Made by a program: the position numbers and the translations under genes | Part shown: in pieces, positions 1-4,956 of the stretch | Layout of the letters: every line of letters begins with the position of its first letter | Numbering within the stretch: position 1 is the stretch's first letter | The notes under the pieces: model-generated | Told to the model about the DNA's origin: nothing | Database searches by the model: none | Seen by the model: only the letters and a program-made list of their open reading frames with translations | NCBI GenBank assembly: GCA_009782025.1 | Contig: WQUQ01000034.1 | Span: forward strand, 1 to 7,596 | Source: Desulfobulbus sp. | GTDB taxonomy: Bacteria > Pseudomonadota > Gammaproteobacteria > Burkholderiales > Rhodocyclaceae | Direction: 5' to 3' | Length of the DNA stretch: 7,596 nucleotides

Positions 1-1375
1 CGATGATCGCCTCGCCGACCGGGCGGCCCTTGCCGAACGAGGGGCTGAGGTGCATGCGCAGGCCGGGGGCGGCGTTGACCTCGACGATGCCGCCGCCCTG
101 ATCTTCCAGCGGTTTCAGCATGGTGTCGCAGACGACGTCGATGCCGGCGATGTCGAGACCGACCGTCTGGGCGGCGGCGACGGCGGCGGCGGCGAGTTCG
201 GGATGCACGCTGTCGGTGACATCGGTGGCGCTGCCGCCGGTCGACAGATTGGCGTTGTTGCGCAGCACGACGCGCACGCCGCGCTCCGGCACCGAGTCGG
301 CGCTGTAGCCCTGCTCGGCCAGACGGGTGAGGGCGATCTCGTCGAAGCGGATCTTGGTCAGCGAGGTGGCGTGGCCGTCGGAGCGGCGCGGATCGCTGTT
401 GACGATGGCGACCAGTTCGCGGACGGTGTGCGCGCCGTCGCCGATGACCAGCGGCGGGTCGCGCCGGGCGGCGGCGATCAGCTTGTCGCCGATGACCAGC
501 AGGCGGTAATCATGACCGGGCAGATATTTCTCGACCATGACATCGTCACGAAAATCAATGGCCACGCGATAAGCCTGGCGCACCTGTTCCTCGCTGCTCA
601 GGTTCACCGAAATGCCCTTGCCCTGGTTGCCATCCTGCGGCTTGACCACCACCGGCAGGCCGATTTCCTGGGCGGCGGCCCAGGCGTCGTCCTCGTCATC
701 GACTGGCCGGCCGACCGGCACGGCGACGCCGGCGGCGTGCAGCAACTGCTTGGTCAGTTCCTTGTCCTGGGCGATGGATTCGGCGATGGCGCTGGTGAAG
801 CTGGTTTCCGCCGCCTGGATGCGCTTTTGTTTGCTGCCCCAGCCAAGCTGCACCAGGCTGCCCTGGGTCAGACGGCGGAACGGAATGTTACGTGCCTGGG
901 CGGCGGCGAGAATCGAGCCGGTCGAGGGGCCGGGGCGAATATCCTCGTCGAGATCGCGCAACTCCTTGAGCGTCGCCTCCAGATCGAAAGGCGTATCGTC
1001 CAGCGCCGCCCGGCACAATTGCTCGGCGCGCTCGAAAGCCAGGCGGCCGACATCTTCCTCGCTGTACTCGACGACCACCTGGTAGATGCCCGGCTCGACG
1101 GTCTGCGCCGTGCGGCTGTAGGTCACCGGGCAGCCGGCCTGGGCTTGCAGGCCGAGGGCGGCGAATTCGAGGGCATGGGCCATCGACACGGTATCGAGCG
1201 CATCAGCCGGAATCAGGTCGCCCAGTTCGGGAAAACGGGCGCGCAACCGGCTTTCGAAGCCGGGCAGATCGGCAATCACCGATTCGCCCTCGGCGCAGGT
1301 GACGATGGCCTGAATGGCGGTGTGGCGGCTCCACAAATTGGGGCCGCGCAAGGCGCGGATGCGGGAAATGTCCAT
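1..1375 (-). CDS. cphA: Cyanophycin synthetase CphA, N-terminal 458 residues (gene continues beyond left edge)
   Basis: Cytoplasmic ATP-dependent synthesis of cyanophycin by alternate addition of Asp to the backbone and Arg to its side chain. I translated the open reading frame by hand from ATG 1375-1373; it stays open to the window edge. It begins MDISRIRALRGPNLWSRHTA, a typical CphA start. The N domain covers about residues 1-160. The ATP-grasp domain runs from about 200 to the edge, with VVVKPQDGNQGKG (242-254), RLLVIGDKL (291-299), GLDIAGIDVVC (406-416) and the distal IVEVNAAP (430-437). The Mur-like domain should begin just outside the window. The only usable start is this ATG: an in-frame TAA lies five codons upstream and there is no Shine-Dalgarno. 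The N-domain position that reads HxxEH in the neighbouring paralogue is H67-A-L-E70-F71 here, so the second His is missing. brnTA and a long inverted repeat separate it from the upstream paralogue. Confidence 0.95.
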   Translation of the reverse strand, partial: MDISRIRALRGPNLWSRHTAIQAIVTCAEGESVIADLPGFESRLRARFPELGDLIPADALDTVSMAHALEFAALGLQAQAGCPVTYSRTAQTVEPGIYQVVVEYSEEDVGRLAFERAEQLCRAALDDTPFDLEATLKELRDLDEDIRPGPSTGSILAAAQARNIPFRRLTQGSLVQLGWGSKQKRIQAAETSFTSAIAESIAQDKELTKQLLHAAGVAVPVGRPVDDEDDAWAAAQEIGLPVVVKPQDGNQGKGISVNLSSEEQVRQAYRVAIDFRDDVMVEKYLPGHDYRLLVIGDKLIAAARRDPPLVIGDGAHTVRELVAIVNSDPRRSDGHATSLTKIRFDEIALTRLAEQGYSADSVPERGVRVVLRNNANLSTGGSATDVTDSVHPELAAAAVAAAQTVGLDIAGIDVVCDTMLKPLEDQGGGIVEVNAAPGLRMHLSPSFGKGRPVGEAII

Positions 1376-1416
1376 GAGTAATATGCGTTATGTGTTGAAT
1401 GATTCGGACAAGCAGG

Positions 1417-1503
1417 TTGGGCTGAGCGCAGCGATGCTCAATATTTGGCGGTTATGTGGTCAGATAGGAAATTATTTGTTGGGCATCGCTGCGCTCAGCC
1501 CAA
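1417..1503. repeat. Inverted pair of REP-like palindromes (25-bp arms, 37-nt loop)
   Basis: Arms lie at 1417-1441 and 1479-1503. They are reverse complements over 25 bp with one mismatch (T1438 against G1482), and the outer 21 bp are perfect. The core is GGGCTGAGCGCAGCGATGC on the left. Each arm is also close to a palindrome by itself (TTGGGC...GCCCAA ends). The 37-nt loop is AT-rich and holds no gene. From memory, motifs of the form GTTGGGC...GCTGCGCTCA...CCCAACCTAC are dispersed in intergenic DNA of many proteobacteria, so this is probably a two-unit REP/BIME-like element rather than a dedicated terminator; no T-run follows on the minus strand. It lies between brnA and the downstream cphA, where the hairpin could affect read-through or mRNA stability. 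Confidence 0.85.
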
Positions 1504-1520
1504 GCTACAGACTACGGCGA

Positions 1521-1799
1521 TCAAGCCGCCTCCTGCGCGGCCTCCGCGATCAAGTCGGCGGGCACGCCGCGCCGCCGTAGCGCTTCGGCCAGACGCGCCG
1601 CCGGGCCAAACAAATGCGCGGCCTCATCACGGCGCAAGCCCTCGCTGACATACGCCTTCAACAGCGCCTGGTAACCGCTCATGCCCTTCAACGGCGCGAT
1701 GGCCTTGAGCGAATCCACCACATCCACCGGCACGCGCAGGGTGATGCTGGTCATGGCTCGGTCGCGCGTCATGCGGGCCTTCAGTTTTTCAGGAATCAT
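1521..1799 (-). CDS. brnA: BrnA-type ribbon-helix-helix antitoxin
   Basis: Predicted 92-residue antitoxin that neutralises the BrnT ribonuclease and, in characterised BrnTA systems, represses its own operon as a DNA-binding dimer. Residues 17-25 (TSITLRVPV) form the expected DNA-contacting beta strand. They are followed by helices carrying DVVDSLKAIA and the GYQALLKAYVSEGL stretch (42-55) typical of BrnA/CopG-like antitoxins that follow DUF497 toxins. The C-terminal 35 residues are Ala/Arg/Glu-rich and probably helical. The start at ATG 1799-1797 is chosen because GAGGAG lies 10 nt upstream; the same frame is open further upstream within brnT, but that would add 39 unrelated residues. It overlaps the end of brnT by 11 bp, so translation of the two is probably coupled. 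Order is toxin first, then antitoxin, as usual for brnTA. Confidence 0.85.
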   Translation of the reverse strand: MIPEKLKARMTRDRAMTSITLRVPVDVVDSLKAIAPLKGMSGYQALLKAYVSEGLRRDEAAHLFGPAARLAEALRRRGVPADLIAEAAQEAA

Positions 1800-2097
1800 G
1801 GCTTTTACGCTCCTCTGGCGTGGCCTTGCGGGCAGAAATGATGCGGATGATTTCGCTTTCAACATCGTGCTCGAACACAATATGCACCACGAACAGCAAG
1901 CGGCCTTGTGTGTCATAACCGATCACCGCGTCGCGGGCTTCGTCATTGCGGCTAGCATCCACAAGGCGAAAAAACGGGTCGAAAAACACCTCGGCAGCCT
2001 GTTCGAAACTCACGCCGGGATGTCGAACGAGATTGGTTTGGGCTTTGTCCGCATCCCAAACGAAGGCAACGCCGTTCAGTTCAAAGTGAACATCCAT
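1789..2097 (-). CDS. brnT: BrnT-type toxin (DUF497 ribonuclease)
   Basis: Predicted 102-residue toxin of the BrnT/DUF497 family, small RelE-fold ribonucleases that block translation when free of BrnA. Family landmarks in order are FVWDADKAQTN (12-22), H26 with GVSFEQAAEVFFD (28-40), R55 and IG (59-60), GRLLFVVH (65-72), and the closing IRIISARKATPEER (84-97). These cover the whole family length with no gap. One oddity is H26-P27-G28, where the family normally has HG followed directly by the VSF motif; the extra proline could matter for the fold. The start at ATG 2097-2095 gives the expected N terminus; there is no Shine-Dalgarno, and a competing ATG at 2102 is in another frame. It lies 32 bp downstream of the end of the upstream cphA paralogue and overlaps brnA. 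Its base composition is less GC-rich than the flanking cphA genes, consistent with acquisition as a module. Confidence 0.9.
   Translation of the reverse strand: MDVHFELNGVAFVWDADKAQTNLVRHPGVSFEQAAEVFFDPFFRLVDASRNDEARDAVIGYDTQGRLLFVVHIVFEHDVESEIIRIISARKATPEERKSHDS
1810..1815 (-). promoter_or_regulatory. Shine-Dalgarno of brnA
   Basis: The minus strand reads GAGGAG here, inside the 3' end of brnT, 10 nt before the brnA ATG at 1799. It decides the brnA start and is the only clear ribosome binding site I find in front of any gene in the window, which would favour strong antitoxin translation relative to the toxin. Confidence 0.7.
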
Positions 2098-2104
2098 GTC
2101 ATGC

Positions 2105-2133
2105 AGGGTAGTTATACGTATTTAACTTGTCAA
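2105..2133 (-). promoter_or_regulatory. Candidate brnTA promoter
   Basis: The minus strand has a perfect -35 hexamer TTGACA at 2133-2128. Seventeen bases downstream is TACCCT (2110-2105), a poor -10. A better-looking TATAAC lies at 2116-2111 but is only 11 nt from the TTGACA. The -35 overlaps the TGA stop (2132-2130) of the preceding cphA paralogue. With the 17-nt spacing the transcript would begin within a base or two of the brnT ATG. Predicted from sequence only. Confidence 0.4.
2110..2127. promoter_or_regulatory. Candidate BrnA operator (palindrome)
   Basis: ATACGTAT at 2114-2121 is a perfect 8-bp palindrome, flanked by AGTT (2110-2113) and AACT (2124-2127), which are reverse complements of each other but slightly off-centre. 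It sits between the candidate -35 and the brnT start, where an autoregulating ribbon-helix-helix antitoxin would be expected to bind. The assignment is by position and symmetry only. Confidence 0.35.
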
Positions 2134-4409
2134 TACGATAGTGGGTTGTTGGAAGGGTGGCTTGGTAGGTTGAGATTAGCCACCCCCGCCGCCTTTCGCC
2201 CCCGCTGCGGCAGCAGGGCGAAGGGGTCGGCCAAATCAAGCCCGTAGGTGCGCACGCCGGTGACGATGACTTCCTGGGAAAGGCCCAGCGCCCAGCCGGC
2301 GGCGACGGCGGCGAGGACGTTGGCGATGGTCTCCATCTTTTTGGCCTTGCCGATGGCCGGTACGTCACCGAGGCGGCACAGGCGGGTTTCGTTGTTGCCG
2401 TCGTTCAGGCAGATGCGTCCGTCGTTGACGTAGACGCTGCGCTGGCCGGCGGTGCGGTGGGCGGCCAACGCCGGGGTGTCAGGATCGGCGGCGAACAAAA
2501 TCACCTCGCCGTCGCACAGTTCGGCGAATTCGGCGACCAGCGGGTCGGCGGCGTTGAGGATGGCGCAGCCGGATGACAACACGACGTCGACCTGGGTGCG
2601 GTAGGTCGAGCGCCAGGTCGTGTAGAACTCGCCACCGGTCGGCTGGATGTCCCAGCGCGACAGGTTTTCGGCCTCGGGCAGGATGTTGGTGACGATGCCG
2701 ACCTGGCAGCGGTCGTAGGCCAGCCCCTCGCCGAGGATGACCGGGCCGCCGTTTTCGATGACCGCCGCGTCGATGCCGCGATTGAGCAAGAGACGCCGGC
2801 CGCCGGCCCAGTTGGCGGCGTCGCTTTTCTGTACCTGGCGGCGGCCGAGAAAGAGGCCGTCGCTGCACGCCAGGCCGACGCGCTGGCCGGCCAGATAGAG
2901 AAAGTGGCTGACCAGGCGCGCCACCGGCGTTTTGCCGCGCGAGCCGGCAACGCCGATGACCGGGATGCGCCCGTTTTCCCCCTCGGCGAACAGGTTATCG
3001 ACGATGGCCTGGCCGACCGGGCGCGGCTTGCCGATGCCGGGCTTGATGTGCATCAGCAAACTCGGGCCGGCGTTGACTTCGACCACCGCCCCGCCCTGCT
3101 CGGCCAGCGGCACGCCGATGTCGCGGCAAACGAGGTCGATGCCGGCGATGTCGAGGCCGACGACGCGGGCGGCCAGCGAGGCGATGGCGGCATTGGCCGG
3201 GTGCACGTCGTCGGTGCAGTCGAAGGCGTGGTTGGCGTTGCGCTGGATCAGCACTTCGCGGCCCTGGGCCGGCACGGCATCGGCATCCAAACCTTGACGT
3301 TCGAGTTCGATGTTGGCGGCGGCGTCGATCTTGATAATGGAGAGCGGGTGCAACTCGGTGCTGCCGCGGCGCGGGTCGGTGTTGACCTGGCTGTCGATCA
3401 GTTGCTGCACCGTCTGCCGGCCATCGCCGGTGACGGTGATGAAATCGCTGCGGTTGGCGGCGACCAGTTTGCCGCCGACGACCAGCAGGCGGTGCTCGAT
3501 GCCGGGGATGGAACGCTCGACGAGCACGCCGGAACCTTCTTCGACAGCGATGGCGTAAGCCTTGCGGACATCTTCGGCGGCGGTCAGGTCGATGAAAACG
3601 CCGCGCCCGTGGTTGCCGTCGGTGGGTTTGACCACCACCGGATAACCGATGTCCTCGGCGGCGGCGCAGGCATCAATGGCATCGCTGACTTCGCGCCCTT
3701 CCGGCACCGGTACGCCGGCCGCCGAGATCAGTTCCTTGGTCAGATCCTTGTCACGCGAAATGGTTTCGGCGATGGCGCTGGTGCGGTCGGTTTCGGCCGT
3801 CCAGATGCGGCGCATCGCCGCGCCGTAGCCCAGTTGCACCAGATTGCCGTCGTCGAGGAGCCGAATGTGGGGAATCTTGCGCGCCTCGGCGGCTGCGACG
3901 ATGGTCGCGGTGGAGGGGCCGAGGTATTTGCGGTCGACCAGGCGGCGCAGTGGCTCAATCGCCTTGGCCACGTCGAACGGCGTGTCGTGGATGGCGGCCA
4001 GCAGCAGTTCGCGGCCAATTTCCAGCGCCAGACGGGTGCATGCCTCGTGAAAGTTGCTGACCACCAGCTTGTAGACCCCGCGCTCGCTCGTTTCGCGGGT
4101 GCGGCCAAAACCGTCGGGCAGGCCGGAGAGGCTCATCAGTTCGAGAACGACGTGTTCGAGGATGTGGCCGGCCCAGGTGCCTTCCTGGACGCGGCGCAAA
4201 AACCCGCCGCGCTCGTCGTAATTGCAGCGGTGCTCGATCAGACCCGGCAGCCAGGCCGACAGGCGCTCGTAAAGGCCGGGAATCTTGTTCGAGGGAAAAT
4301 CTTCGAGTTCGCCGATGTCGATCCAGGTTTCGCTGACCGGCGGGTAGGTCCAGATGCTCGGACCGCGCAGGGAGAAGCTCTGGCGGAAAATGATGTTTTT
4401 TTGGCTCAT
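2130..4409 (-). CDS. cphA': Short CphA-type cyanophycin synthetase paralogue (CphA'), with C-terminally truncated, altered Mur domain
   Basis: A 759-residue CphA homologue; full CphA proteins are about 850-900. The N domain (1-160) contains H82-I-L-E85-H86. The ATP-grasp domain (about 210-470) has VVVKPTDGNHGRG (258-270), RLLVVGGKL (307-315), GLDIAGIDLVC (418-428) and VVEVNAGP (442-449). The Mur-like domain starts near 482 with P-loop G489-S-R-G-K493-T494-P495, where full CphA has GTNGKTT. The usual ETARGG is ENGG-P (552-556), and TNI..DHLG is TNILPEAENL (574-583). It stops after the ANVLAAVAAGWALG helix, so the C-terminal Mur lobe is absent. Asp addition looks possible; Arg addition is doubtful. 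ATG 4409 is the only start, with an in-frame TGA 17 codons upstream and no Shine-Dalgarno. It follows the DUF1854 gene by 68 bp. The last 17 or so codons are lower in GC and not family-like. Cyanobacterial CphA2, which also lost Mur function, is an analogue. Confidence 0.9.
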   Translation of the reverse strand: MSQKNIIFRQSFSLRGPSIWTYPPVSETWIDIGELEDFPSNKIPGLYERLSAWLPGLIEHRCNYDERGGFLRRVQEGTWAGHILEHVVLELMSLSGLPDGFGRTRETSERGVYKLVVSNFHEACTRLALEIGRELLLAAIHDTPFDVAKAIEPLRRLVDRKYLGPSTATIVAAAEARKIPHIRLLDDGNLVQLGYGAAMRRIWTAETDRTSAIAETISRDKDLTKELISAAGVPVPEGREVSDAIDACAAAEDIGYPVVVKPTDGNHGRGVFIDLTAAEDVRKAYAIAVEEGSGVLVERSIPGIEHRLLVVGGKLVAANRSDFITVTGDGRQTVQQLIDSQVNTDPRRGSTELHPLSIIKIDAAANIELERQGLDADAVPAQGREVLIQRNANHAFDCTDDVHPANAAIASLAARVVGLDIAGIDLVCRDIGVPLAEQGGAVVEVNAGPSLLMHIKPGIGKPRPVGQAIVDNLFAEGENGRIPVIGVAGSRGKTPVARLVSHFLYLAGQRVGLACSDGLFLGRRQVQKSDAANWAGGRRLLLNRGIDAAVIENGGPVILGEGLAYDRCQVGIVTNILPEAENLSRWDIQPTGGEFYTTWRSTYRTQVDVVLSSGCAILNAADPLVAEFAELCDGEVILFAADPDTPALAAHRTAGQRSVYVNDGRICLNDGNNETRLCRLGDVPAIGKAKKMETIANVLAAVAAGWALGLSQEVIVTGVRTYGLDLADPFALLPQRGRKAAGVANLNLPSHPSNNPLSY
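2155..2185. repeat. 8-bp inverted repeat in the extreme 3' end of cphA'
   Basis: GGGTGGCT at 2155-2162 pairs perfectly with AGCCACCC at 2178-2185 across a 15-nt loop. On the minus-strand transcript it would form a hairpin within the last codons of cphA', just upstream of brnT. No U-run follows, so it is not a typical intrinsic terminator; it may slow read-through, protect the 3' end or be chance. Confidence 0.45.
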
Positions 4410-4462
4410 GGGGATAGCGCCCGTTTCGGTGTCGAATTCATTAACGCTTGACTCCGGTCATG

Positions 4463-4479
4463 GATGACGCCACGTCATC
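4463..4479. promoter_or_regulatory. Perfect 7-bp palindrome in the DUF1854-cphA' gap
   Basis: GATGACG (4463-4469) and CGTCATC (4473-4479) are perfect reverse complements around a 3-nt centre. The site overlaps the stop codon of the DUF1854 gene (4480-4478) and lies about 55-70 bp upstream of the cphA' start. The symmetry would suit a dimeric repressor or a short mRNA hairpin. There is no T-run and no convincing promoter in the remaining gap, so its role is open. Confidence 0.35.
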
Positions 4480-4948
4480 ACAGAAAGCGGTCGAGCAGCT
4501 TGCGGCTGTGCCGGTCGAGCGCGTCCAGATCGCGGATCAGGAACTGGATGCCGTGGCTGTCGGCGATCAGCAGCCGGGTCGGCGATAGCCGGCGGATGTC
4601 TTCCTCGCCCTTGAGCGTCAGTTCGCTTTCGCCGCGATCGGTATCCACCTGCCAGACGCTGGGGCAGGCGAAGCTCGATACCGAGCGGATGCGGGCGATT
4701 TCCGGCACGAATTCGCGGCTCGCCAGCTCGGCCTCGATCAGTTCGCGGGCCGGGGCCGGCAGGTCGTCCAGGCGCTCGATCCAGACGATTTCGTGACCGT
4801 CGGCGCTGACCAGGGACAGCCCCTCGTCGGGCGCGCCGATGGGGAAGGCGCGCACCGGGGTAACGCTCTCGAAGCGCTGACCGTTGCCGTCGACGACGAC
4901 GAGCTTGCCGTGAGCGTCGCGGTGGATCTGGAAATTCGGGATGGGCAT
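4478..4948 (-). CDS. DUF1854 family protein linked to the cyanophycin cluster
   Basis: A 156-residue protein with no signal peptide or membrane segment, so probably cytoplasmic. I recognise it as the DUF1854 protein that accompanies cphA genes and the exporter in Betaproteobacteria; I know of no assigned biochemical function. The N-terminal half is beta-rich (FQIHRDAHGKLVVVDGNG, then HEIVWIERLDDLP at 52-64). The C-terminal half has LTLKGEEDIRRL (110-121), LLIADSHGIQFLIRDLDALD (126-145) and a final basic helix with SRKLLDRFL. A pair of Cys is absent (only C95). It begins 8 nt after the stop of the ABC gene, with no Shine-Dalgarno, so translation is probably coupled to the ABC gene; cphA' follows after 68 bp. 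Its tight placement suggests it partners the exporter. Confidence 0.85.
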   Translation of the reverse strand: MPIPNFQIHRDAHGKLVVVDGNGQRFESVTPVRAFPIGAPDEGLSLVSADGHEIVWIERLDDLPAPARELIEAELASREFVPEIARIRSVSSFACPSVWQVDTDRGESELTLKGEEDIRRLSPTRLLIADSHGIQFLIRDLDALDRHSRKLLDRFL

Positions 4949-4956
4949 GGGGGCAA

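Noticed and set aside
50..1381. 443-codon open frame on the plus strand
   Set aside because: It is antisense to the cphA N-terminal part, which has clear CphA motifs. Its Gly/Ala/Asp/Arg-rich product has no recognisable domain and is a high-GC shadow.
1376..1416. Promoter directly upstream of cphA
   Set aside because: The stretch is AT-rich (CATAAC, CATATT on the minus strand), but no -35 sits at a proper distance from either, so I do not call one.
1417..1503. Inverted repeat as an intrinsic terminator of brnTA
   Set aside because: There is no T-run after the stem on either strand, the loop is long, and each arm looks like a dispersed palindrome in its own right.
1521..1916. Longer 131-residue version of BrnA
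   Set aside because: The extra 39 N-terminal residues lie inside brnT in another frame. The shorter start at 1799 has a good Shine-Dalgarno and the usual antitoxin length.
2904..4451. 515-codon open frame on the plus strand
   Set aside because: It is antisense to cphA' in the same high-GC shadow register, with a low-complexity product and no family resemblance.
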